From positions 1-22,046 of the IMG/VR virus record IMGVR_UViG_3300029798_000039: DNA of 22,046 nt. One strand, given 5' to 3'. Below, in pieces: positions 1 to 6,212 of this stretch. The notes below the pieces were generated by a model. The model saw only the letters and a list, made by a program, of their open reading frames with translations. It did no database searches and was not told the DNA's origin. How positions within the stretch are numbered: the first letter of the stretch is position 1; each line of letters begins with the position of its first letter. This DNA is from a virus. A program made the translations under genes and the position numbers.

Positions 1-1
1 C

Positions 2-910
2 ATCGGTGGAAAGGTCACGGTGAGGGATGACCTCAACAAGACGATTATCAAAGGCATCAAGCTTGTCGAGGTTTCCCTTGTTGATCGGCCGGCCAACCCG
101 GAAGCGGTCTTTACCATGTACAAGGCGGAAGAGGGCGGCGACCTGAAGAAGACGGACGGCGCGGCTATCCCTGAAGATCCAGACCCGGCCCCCGATGAGG
201 CCGTCAAGGTCTTGGCCATCGGCGGCGATCCCCTACGAAAAGGAATGTATTCCATCGGGGAACTTGCAAGCCTGCTGTCGGCTGTTTCCTGGGTCGCTAC
301 CGATGCGGAATATGAAAGCCAGTATGAGGGGGACGCTTCACCGATCCCGGCCCAGCTGCGTGAATGGCTGGCCGCTGGGTGCAAAATCTTTATGGAGATG
401 GCGGCGGAAGAGGTCGCGGAAATGCAGGCGGGTCTTTTGGCTATGGTCCCGACAGTGGATCCACTTGAAATGTCGGCGGGTGTCGGGGATCTGCTGAAGG
501 CTGGCGCGACGTTGTCGACCGCGACCAAGGACAAGCTGGCGACCATTAAGGAAACGATTCAGGCGGCAATGGGACACCTTGACGAGCTGATGACGGTCAA
601 GGATCCAACCGACGATGATAAGGAAAACGCGGACGCTGTCGCGGATCTGCAGAAGTCGGCCCAGGTGTCGGCGGATGCTCTGTTGAAAGTCGAGGGAGAA
701 AACGCGGCCCTGAAAAAGCGCGTTGCCGCACTGGAGGCGGTCCCGGCCCCTTCCAAAGTTATCACCAAAACGACCGTCGTCAGTAAGGACGAGGACGCGA
801 AAGCGGAAGCCCTGACGAAAGCTGAGGCGGAAGAGTTCGAGAAGATGAGCCCGGAGCAGAAAGCGGAATCCATGCTGAAGAAGATGTTTAAGAGGCAAAC
901 CCGGACTTAA
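2..910 (+). CDS. Prohead protease/scaffold protein, C-terminal part (5' end outside window)
   Basis: The reading frame is open to the left edge (codons from base 2), so the GTG at 20 is probably internal and the gene starts upstream. Near its beginning the protein carries EVSLVDRPANPEA, a signature near the end of the protease domain of HK97-type prohead proteases and XkdF-like proteins. The remaining ~270 residues are Ala/Glu/Lys rich, with a likely coiled coil around KVEGENAALKKRVAALEA, and end in a basic tail (KKMFKRQTRT). A protease followed by a coiled-coil delta or scaffold region is expected directly before the capsid gene, which is the next gene here. Known role of the family: assembling the procapsid, then cleaving scaffold and capsid N-termini. 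The catalytic residues would lie upstream and cannot be checked. A pure scaffold protein is the alternative. Confidence 0.75.
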   Translation: MGGKVTVRDDLNKTIIKGIKLVEVSLVDRPANPEAVFTMYKAEEGGDLKKTDGAAIPEDPDPAPDEAVKVLAIGGDPLRKGMYSIGELASLLSAVSWVATDAEYESQYEGDASPIPAQLREWLAAGCKIFMEMAAEEVAEMQAGLLAMVPTVDPLEMSAGVGDLLKAGATLSTATKDKLATIKETIQAAMGHLDELMTVKDPTDDDKENADAVADLQKSAQVSADALLKVEGENAALKKRVAALEAVPAPSKVITKTTVVSKDEDAKAEALTKAEAEEFEKMSPEQKAESMLKKMFKRQTRT

Positions 911-924
911 AACCCCCGGCTTTT

Positions 925-969
925 AAAAGGCCCTGTCTGACTTCCACGTCATTCAGGGCCTTTTTTTTT
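925..969 (+). terminator. Intrinsic terminator between protease/scaffold and capsid genes
   Basis: AAAAGGCCCTG (925-935) can pair with CAGGGCCTTTT (954-964), and the stem runs into nine T residues (961-969). It lies 15 nt after the stop at 910 and 57 nt before the capsid ATG. I see no convincing -35/-10 pair between the hairpin and the capsid gene. Confidence 0.85.
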
Positions 970-1026
970 GAGATGTTCCAAGGCCGCTGAAAGGCGAGCA
1001 AATTCATTCTTTCAAGGAGTTAAACA

Positions 1027-2520
1027 ATGGACGTTACACAGAAAACGCTTGACCTTTTCAAAGGGGCTCTTGGTAATCCTGCTGACGATATCGCAAAGAC
1101 GATTTCGACTGCAACCGGCTTGGTGGCGTATGACCTCCAGGCCCCGGCCAAGAACCTCGTGCCGATCAATACCCCTATCAGGAACAGCTTGCCGCGTGTC
1201 GGTGGTGGCCTTGGTCTTGCTACCAACTGGAACGTAATCCAGGCGCTTGTCGGTTCAGGCTTTGACGCGATGGGGTGGGCTCAGGAGGGCCAGCGGGTCG
1301 GGCGGATGTCTTATACCGTAATCCCGAAAAGTGCCAGCTATTGCACGATTGGAGAAGAGGACCAGGCCACTTTTGAGGCGATCAATGCGGGCCTGACTTA
1401 CGAGGATATCCGGGCCACAGGGACAATGCGTGTCCTGCAAAAAATGATGCTGAAAGAGGAAAACGCCCTCCTGTTCGGCAATCGGTCCCTTTCCCTTGGC
1501 ACCCCCACGACCCCGACCCTGTCGGCGGGCGGTTCAGGAAATACCCTGCCCGCCTTGACGTATTCTGTCATCGTCGTTGCCCTGACGGGTGAAGGCTTCC
1601 GTGGCGCGTCGGTGGCTGGCGGCATTCCCCTTTCCACCACCTTCACCGGGGCTGATGGAAACACCTATACCTTGAACGGCGGGTCAAGCATGAAGTCGGC
1701 GGCTGCGACCCAGGCCATTACGCTTGGTCAGTTGCTCTCTTGCAGCACCCCGGCAATCCAGGGCGCGGCGGGATATGCGTGGTTTACTGGCGCGTCAGGC
1801 GCGGAGAAGCTGGAGCAGATCACCACCGTGAATAGCGCGACATTCGGGGCGCCGTTGATCGGCGGAACCCAGCAGGCGGCAACCACGGTCACGGCGGACA
1901 AGTCGGCAAACTCTGTCATGGCTTTTGATGGTCTGTTGACTGCGGCCCTGAAGCCAGGCTCTGGCGCTTATGTCCAGATGCTCGCCACTGGAACCCCTGG
2001 AACGGGGACCAAGTTGACCGCGTCCGGGCGTGGGACAGTGACCGAAATTGACCTGATGCTCTACACCATGTGGAACAATTACCAGGTTTCCCCGACTGTT
2101 CTCTGGATGAATGCCCAGCAGTTGAACGACGTTTCTACTAAGTGCTTGACCGGAGCGGCTTCGGCCCCGCTTCTTCAGATCGTCACGCCTCCAGGTGAAG
2201 GATACGCGGGCCTTATGGCTGGCGGTGTAATCGGCTTTTACTTCAACCCGTTCGCGATGAATGGCGGGATTAAGATCCCCGTCATGATTCACCCGAACCT
2301 TCCGCCTGGCGTTATTCTCGGTTGGTGTGAGGATTTACCCATGCAGTACAAATCGAACAACGTACCGAACGTCGCAGAGGTAAAGGTCCGAAAAGATTAT
2401 TACCAAATTGATTGGCCTCTCAGGACTAGGGCGCAAGAGTTCGGGGTGTACGCTGAGGAAGTCCTCGCGATTTATGCCCCGTTTGCGATGGGAGTCATTA
2501 GCAATATTGCCCCCGGCTGA
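1027..2520 (+). CDS. Major capsid protein (HK97-like fold) with inserted domain
   Basis: 497 aa. ATG 1027 is preceded by a strong ribosome site (AAGGAG 1014-1019). Position directly after protease/scaffold, length and overall character fit a major capsid protein; similar proteins are annotated as capsid proteins in proteobacterial phages. Residues ~157-290 look like an inserted beta-sandwich (Thr/Gly/Ser/Ala rich, LPALTYSVIVVALTGEG, later NGGSSMKSAA), flanked by a more helical N-terminal part and a C-terminal part containing SPTVLWMNAQQLNDV and LPMQYKSNNV. Extra surface domains are common in HK97-fold capsids; assigning this stretch as an insertion is my inference from composition. A terminator lies on each side of the gene, setting it apart as a highly expressed unit. 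Confidence 0.85.
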   Translation: MDVTQKTLDLFKGALGNPADDIAKTISTATGLVAYDLQAPAKNLVPINTPIRNSLPRVGGGLGLATNWNVIQALVGSGFDAMGWAQEGQRVGRMSYTVIPKSASYCTIGEEDQATFEAINAGLTYEDIRATGTMRVLQKMMLKEENALLFGNRSLSLGTPTTPTLSAGGSGNTLPALTYSVIVVALTGEGFRGASVAGGIPLSTTFTGADGNTYTLNGGSSMKSAAATQAITLGQLLSCSTPAIQGAAGYAWFTGASGAEKLEQITTVNSATFGAPLIGGTQQAATTVTADKSANSVMAFDGLLTAALKPGSGAYVQMLATGTPGTGTKLTASGRGTVTEIDLMLYTMWNNYQVSPTVLWMNAQQLNDVSTKCLTGAASAPLLQIVTPPGEGYAGLMAGGVIGFYFNPFAMNGGIKIPVMIHPNLPPGVILGWCEDLPMQYKSNNVPNVAEVKVRKDYYQIDWPLRTRAQEFGVYAEEVLAIYAPFAMGVISNIAPG

Positions 2521-2555
2521 TAAATAGCCAGGCTGTTTAAACGACCTCGTTACTC

Positions 2556-2587
2556 AAGGGGCCAACCGGAAAGGGTTGGCCCCTTTT
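2556..2587 (+). terminator. Intrinsic terminator after capsid gene
   Basis: AAGGGGCCAACC (2556-2567) pairs fully with GGTTGGCCCCTT (2574-2585) around a 6-nt loop and ends in TTTT. It lies 35 nt after the capsid stop. The hairpin covers the first codons of the longest version of the next reading frame (2576), one reason to start that gene at 2609. Confidence 0.9.
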
Positions 2588-2608
2588 CTATTTCTGGAGA
2601 GGAAAAAA

Positions 2609-3022
2609 ATGAATGCAAAAATGAAGGCCCCGGAAGGTTGCACTGGCTGCTCTTGTGGCGGTGAATCGTTCGACGTTGTCGAGGGCTTTGTCACTGTTCC
2701 CTTGAGTTCTGCCAGCGAGTTGATGGGACACGGTTTTATTGTCGCGGATTACGAGCCCACAGAGGCGGATATTGCGGCCCAGGCAGCGAAGGCCCAGGCG
2801 GATGAAGAAGAAGCGGCCAAGGCCAAGGAGGCCGAGGAGGTGGCTGCAGCCGCAAAAAAGTTGCTGGACGAGAAGAAGGCCCCGGCTGTCCTGATGGCAG
2901 AGGAAGAGGTCGAAAAGGCAAAAAGCGCGTTGTTTGATGCTGAAAACATAGACGACAAGCCGGGCCTTGCTCAGATCCTTGACCAGAAGATTGCCGCGCT
3001 GGACGCGCTGAAAAATGGCTGA
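2609..3022 (+). CDS. Small phage protein with N-terminal Cys motif and Ala/Glu-rich coiled region
   Basis: 137 aa from ATG 2609, preceded by GGAGAGG (2596-2602). The frame extends upstream to 2576, but that start lies inside the terminator hairpin. Residues 10-17 read CTGCSCGG, a possible metal or disulfide motif, followed by a short beta-like stretch (FDVVEGFVTVPLSSASELMGHG would be its span, residues ~19-40). From residue ~50 the protein is a long Ala/Glu/Lys helix, likely coiled coil. The position between capsid and connector suggests a head-associated role such as head completion or decoration, but I do not recognise a named family. Its last 8 bases overlap the connector gene, so the two are probably translationally coupled. 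Confidence 0.7.
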   Translation: MNAKMKAPEGCTGCSCGGESFDVVEGFVTVPLSSASELMGHGFIVADYEPTEADIAAQAAKAQADEEEAAKAKEAEEVAAAAKKLLDEKKAPAVLMAEEEVEKAKSALFDAENIDDKPGLAQILDQKIAALDALKNG

Positions 3023-3584
3023 TCTGACAACCCTTGTCAACGTCAAGCAATGGCTGGGTGTGACGGGGACGGCTGACGACTCTCTGCTTGCCCGCCTGAT
3101 TTCCGCGTCGTCTGATTATATCACCATGTGGCTAGGCCGTGACATCACGTTGCAGGCTTATATCTCGTACCGGGACGGCAGCGACGGGCGCGTAATGATC
3201 TTGAGAAATTACCCGGTTGTCTCTGTCTCTCTGCTTTCCGTGGACGGTGTCCCTATCCCGGCGGCTGTTTATTCTGCCCCCGGCGCTTTGCCGTCCCCTG
3301 GCTTCCTGTTTGATCAATACTCGGTTTCGCTTGTGGGCGGTGTCTATTCCTTCACTCGCGGGATTGCCAACGTTTATGCGGCATATCAAGCCGGGTTTGC
3401 GACCGTCCCGACGGAGATCGAGCAGGCGGCAATTGAGCTTATTTCCCTGCGGTACAAAGAGCGGGACCGGATAGGGCAAATAAGCAAGAGCATCGGCGGG
3501 GAGGTCGTTTCCTACAGTCAGAAAGACATTTCCGATTCTATCGAAACAACCCTATCAAACTATAAGCGGGTGATGCAACCATGA
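3015..3584 (+). CDS. Head-tail connector protein (gp6-like adaptor)
   Basis: 189 aa, starting inside the end of the previous gene. The N-terminus (LTTLVNVKQWLGVTGTADD, then LLARLISASSDYITMWLGR) is characteristic of the HK97 gp6 / SPP1 gp15 type of adaptor: a helical bundle that forms a ring beneath the portal. A central beta region contains YRDGSDGRVMILRNYPVVSV, typical of this family (LRNYPV/LPHRPV loop). The C-terminal helices contain AAIELISLRYKERDRIG. Family role: joins portal to the head-tail stopper during maturation. The stop overlaps the next start (ATGA at 3581-3584). Confidence 0.85.
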   Translation: MADLTTLVNVKQWLGVTGTADDSLLARLISASSDYITMWLGRDITLQAYISYRDGSDGRVMILRNYPVVSVSLLSVDGVPIPAAVYSAPGALPSPGFLFDQYSVSLVGGVYSFTRGIANVYAAYQAGFATVPTEIEQAAIELISLRYKERDRIGQISKSIGGEVVSYSQKDISDSIETTLSNYKRVMQP

Positions 3585-4078
3585 TAAGCGCGTGGCTTGA
3601 GGGCGACCAGGAAACCATTGCCCGGTTTACGCTTTTCGGCGCGAACCTCAGAACCCAGCTAGAAAAGAAGGTCCGGAGCTTGACCATGGACCTTGTCAAA
3701 AAGGTTAAGGAAGAGAAGCTGTCCGGACAGGTCTTGAACAAGAAAGAAGGCAGGCTTTCCAGAAGTATCACGCCGTCTTTTGAGTCAACTGATACCGGCT
3801 TTACTGGCATTGTTGGAACAAATGTCTCATATGCTGCACGGCATGAGTTCGGGTTCACCGGATCTGAAGATGTGAAGCCGTTCACCCGGATGATGACCCA
3901 GGCTTTCGGAAAGCCTGTGAAAAGCCCGAGGATGATCCAGGTACGGGCCTTTACCCGGAAGGTGAACTACCCAGAGCACTCGTTTCTGAGATCTTCCCTG
4001 AATGAAATGCGGGAGGATATCCGGGCAGAGATTGAGCAAACCGTCAGAGAGACGACAACGGGAGCCTTCAAGATATGA
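3581..4078 (+). CDS. HK97 gp10-like head-tail joining / tail morphogenesis protein
   Basis: 165 aa; start codon overlaps the preceding stop (ATGA). The pattern of a basic N-terminal helix (LRTQLEKKVRSLTMDLVKKV), GRLSRSITPSFE, then VGTNVSYAARHEFGF followed by a conserved C-terminal PEHSFLRSSLNEM is that of the HK97 gp10 / 'phage virion morphogenesis' family, in which the YA..hEfG and the 'P.pFlr.al' motifs are the hallmarks. Members act at the head-tail junction or in tail completion. Its place between the connector and the gpU-like protein agrees with this. Confidence 0.82.
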   Translation: MISAWLEGDQETIARFTLFGANLRTQLEKKVRSLTMDLVKKVKEEKLSGQVLNKKEGRLSRSITPSFESTDTGFTGIVGTNVSYAARHEFGFTGSEDVKPFTRMMTQAFGKPVKSPRMIQVRAFTRKVNYPEHSFLRSSLNEMREDIRAEIEQTVRETTTGAFKI

Positions 4079-4503
4079 CCAGAGAGACGATTTATGCGGC
4101 CCTGTTTGCAAAACTGTCGGCTGCAGATGGCTTCGTAACGGTTTCCCGGAAGGTCCGGCACTGGGACGATGTACCCCAGTCAGAGCAACCGGCACTATTC
4201 CAGAGCCAAAAAAAGGAGGTGCCGACGAATTCAACCGCCGGGCTTGATCCTGTATGGAATTTCACCTTGGACGTTTTCCTTTACGTCCACACTCAGGGGG
4301 ACAAAACCATTGTTCCTTCCACCATCTTAAACGGGCTTGTCGATGCGGTCCTCGTATCCATTGCCCCGGAGCCTGTCAGTAACAAGCAAACGCTTGGCGG
4401 CCTGGTTCAACACGTTTGGATTGACGGCGCGATAGTCACAGATGAGGGCGTCCTCGGAGATCAGGCCGTTGCAATTATCCCTATCACAATCAAAGTAGTT
4501 TAA
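4075..4503 (+). CDS. Tail completion / terminator protein (gpU-like)
   Basis: 142 aa; ATGA overlap with the preceding gene. N-terminal ETIYAALFAKLSAADGF, then PALFQSQKK, FTLDVFLYVHTQGDK and a C-terminal VWIDGAIVTDEGVLGDQAV followed by alternating hydrophobic IIPITIKVV fit the small alpha/beta tail terminator proteins (lambda gpU-type/HK97 gp11-type), which cap the tail tube and join it to the head. Assignment rests on pattern and on its position immediately before the tail tube gene. The stop TAA at 4501 forms part of the ribosome site (TAAGGAG) of the next gene. Confidence 0.75.
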   Translation: MTRETIYAALFAKLSAADGFVTVSRKVRHWDDVPQSEQPALFQSQKKEVPTNSTAGLDPVWNFTLDVFLYVHTQGDKTIVPSTILNGLVDAVLVSIAPEPVSNKQTLGGLVQHVWIDGAIVTDEGVLGDQAVAIIPITIKVV

Positions 4504-4514
4504 GGAGTTTCCTA

Positions 4515-5555
4515 ATGTCTCAATACTCGTTCGGCGCGGGGAATATGTTTGCAACCCCGCTACAAGATGCCTGGGGAAACGCGATTGTAAACCCCACCCC
4601 TATCCCCCTTATGGTTTTGCAGGAAGGCAGCGTGGATCTGTCCGGCGACCTCAAGGAGCTTTTTGGACAGAATCAATTCCCCGTTGCTGTTGGTCGGGGC
4701 AAGGTAAAAATGGGAATCAAGGTTAAGCCAGCGCGGATCTTTGCGGCTGCCTGGAATGCTCTCTTTTTCGGGCAAACTCTGACCCCTGGAATTTTTGCGA
4801 ACTATTCGGACACGGTGGGCGATGTGATACCCCCGGCGGCGGTTGGCGGCGTGACCGGTATTGTCCTGACTGCTGGCGGAACGGGTTACGTGACCGGCGA
4901 CATTATCCAGGTGAATCTTGGAACCGCAACGGTAAAGGCTCAAGGCGTCGTCACGGCCCCGGCTGGAATCGTGACCGCTGTGCAGGTGCTTAACTCTGGA
5001 GCCTACACGGTGGCCCCTACGGCGGCGGGCGCGACAACTGCCGTCACCGGGATAGGGACCGGGCTTCTTGTTACCTGCACCTGCACCGCTTCCGGGTCCG
5101 TTGCCTTTCCCACATCTCAGGGATCAGCCGGACTTGGTGCGGTGTTTGTCGCGGATCTTGGCTGTATTTATGCGGCCACGGGTATGTTGCTTAAACGTGT
5201 CGCTTCGGCCCCTGCTGTGGGTCAATACGCGGTTAATACTACGACCGGCATTTATACCTTTTCGACGGCTGACGCGGGCTTGACGGTCTTGCAGAGCTTC
5301 CAGTATACAAACGCCCTCTTCACGGGTGCGTCAAAACAGACTGTCTTAAATTTGCCGATGGGATACGCGCCGACTCTGCGTTTTGATTTGACGGTTGCCT
5401 ACCTTGGCAAAATGACCACGTTTTCTTTCCCGATGGCGGTGCCTCAAAAAATGTCTATCGGGTTCAAGAATGAAGACTTTTCCGTGCCTGAATTCGACCT
5501 GCAGGCCTTCGACCCTGGCAACGGGCAGGTAATGACATGGAGTGTTAGCGAGTAA
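4515..5555 (+). CDS. Major tail tube protein with inserted beta domain
   Basis: 346 aa; ribosome site AAGGAG (4502-4507) before ATG 4515. N-terminal residues 1-105 (FGAGNMFATPLQDAWG, VDLSGDLKELFGQNQFP) and the C-terminal ~150 residues (LRFDLTVAYLGKMTTFSFPM, DFSVPEFDLQAFDPG) look like one tube-type beta sandwich split by an insertion at about residues 107-194. The insertion contains two related runs, GIVLTAGGTGYVTGD and VQVLNSGAYTVAPT, matching a Gly-Tyr repeat seen in many virion proteins. The location between gpU-like protein and the G/T chaperone locus is the standard place for the tail tube. The gene is followed by its own terminator. Confidence 0.82.
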   Translation: MSQYSFGAGNMFATPLQDAWGNAIVNPTPIPLMVLQEGSVDLSGDLKELFGQNQFPVAVGRGKVKMGIKVKPARIFAAAWNALFFGQTLTPGIFANYSDTVGDVIPPAAVGGVTGIVLTAGGTGYVTGDIIQVNLGTATVKAQGVVTAPAGIVTAVQVLNSGAYTVAPTAAGATTAVTGIGTGLLVTCTCTASGSVAFPTSQGSAGLGAVFVADLGCIYAATGMLLKRVASAPAVGQYAVNTTTGIYTFSTADAGLTVLQSFQYTNALFTGASKQTVLNLPMGYAPTLRFDLTVAYLGKMTTFSFPMAVPQKMSIGFKNEDFSVPEFDLQAFDPGNGQVMTWSVSE

Positions 5556-5575
5556 AGTTGTCTCGTCGTTATTCT

Positions 5576-5617
5576 GCGCCCTGCTTGGCTTTCAGGCCTT
5601 TCAGGGCGTTTCTTTTT
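5576..5617 (+). terminator. Intrinsic terminator after tail tube gene
   Basis: GCGCCCTG (5576-5583) pairs with CAGGGCGT (5602-5609; one G-T pair), followed by TTTCTTTTT. Looser than the other terminators because of an 18-nt loop, in which GGCTTTCAGGCCTT may form a second small hairpin. Confidence 0.75.
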
Positions 5618-5647
5618 GACACCTTTCACCACTAGGAATTTCCACAC

Positions 5648-5953
5648 ATGAAAGAAGGAATAGAAATAAAAATAGGGGATGATCTGCTGATCGTTCCATC
5701 GTTGTCGTTAAAACAGGTCCGGCTTTCATTGCCGAAAATTAAAACACTGAAAATGGGATCGTTCGCCCCTGCAGATATGGCGGTATGCGTGGAGATCGTA
5801 CACGCGGCCCTTACCCGGAATTACCCGGAAATGACCAAGGACCAAGTCGAGGACGGCATCGACATGAGGAACATGGCCAAAGTCTTAAATGCAGTCATGG
5901 CGGTTTCCGGCATGGAGGTAGCACAGCCGGGGGAAATCCAGGCGGCGAAATAA
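5648..5953 (+). CDS. Tail assembly chaperone, short form (gpG-like)
   Basis: 101 aa; AGGAAT (5634-5639) precedes ATG 5648. Small acidic/helical protein (KIGDDLLIVPSLSLKQVR at the N-terminus, then PEMTKDQVEDGIDMRNMAKV) located between tail tube and tape measure, where tailed phages keep the G/GT chaperone pair that coats the tape measure during tail assembly. The stop at 5951-5953 is overlapped by an open -1 frame that has no good start of its own and encodes a conserved-looking 91-residue extension (next entry). Both products would be made from this one start, with G in excess, as in lambda. Confidence 0.8.
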   Translation: MKEGIEIKIGDDLLIVPSLSLKQVRLSLPKIKTLKMGSFAPADMAVCVEIVHAALTRNYPEMTKDQVEDGIDMRNMAKVLNAVMAVSGMEVAQPGEIQAAK

Positions 5954-6207
5954 AGTGGGGGCTCTTGTATACCTACCTCTTGACCTGCTTTCCTGGCTGG
6001 ACGTGGGAGTACATAGACGACTTTATGACCTTGCCGCGGCTGAAGGACATTTTTTCCTTTCATGACGAAAACCCGCCACAACATCGAATTCTAAACGCCC
6101 TAGCAAAGTATTACGGGATCGAGCAGAAGGGCGGCGGCGGCGCGTTGCCTGCTGATGGATTGGATGAAAACGGCGGAAGTCTTTTTGACGCTTTACCTCA
6201 AGGATAA
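5932..6207 (+). CDS. Tail assembly chaperone, T extension (probably translated by -1 frameshift from gene at 5648)
   Basis: This frame is -1 relative to the gpG-like gene and open across its stop. After the stop it encodes a protein-like sequence rich in aromatic residues (KWGLLYTYLLTCFPGWTWEY, DDFMTLPRLKDIF) ending LFDALPQG, five bases before the tape measure ATG. There is no ATG before 6025, which would remove the aromatic part; TTG 5965 has only a poor G-run upstream. The best slip site is CCG GGG GAA at 5927-5935 (five G, 5929-5933): the Gly tRNA re-pairs perfectly on GGG in -1 and Glu tRNA on GGA with one wobble. The fusion would be about 186 aa. The slip position is inferred; the G/T arrangement is well established for tailed phages. 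Confidence 0.7.
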   Translation, partial: GNPGGEIKWGLLYTYLLTCFPGWTWEYIDDFMTLPRLKDIFSFHDENPPQHRILNALAKYYGIEQKGGGGALPADGLDENGGSLFDALPQG

Positions 6208-6212
6208 AGTAA

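Noticed and set aside
2576-2608. Upstream extension of the Cys-motif protein to 2576
   Set aside because: The codons lie within a terminator hairpin and T run, and a good ribosome site serves ATG 2609.
5931-5937. GGGAAAT as a classical slippery heptamer
   Set aside because: Zero-frame codons are GGG GAA ATC, so the heptamer is in the wrong register for a standard -1 slip from the gpG frame.
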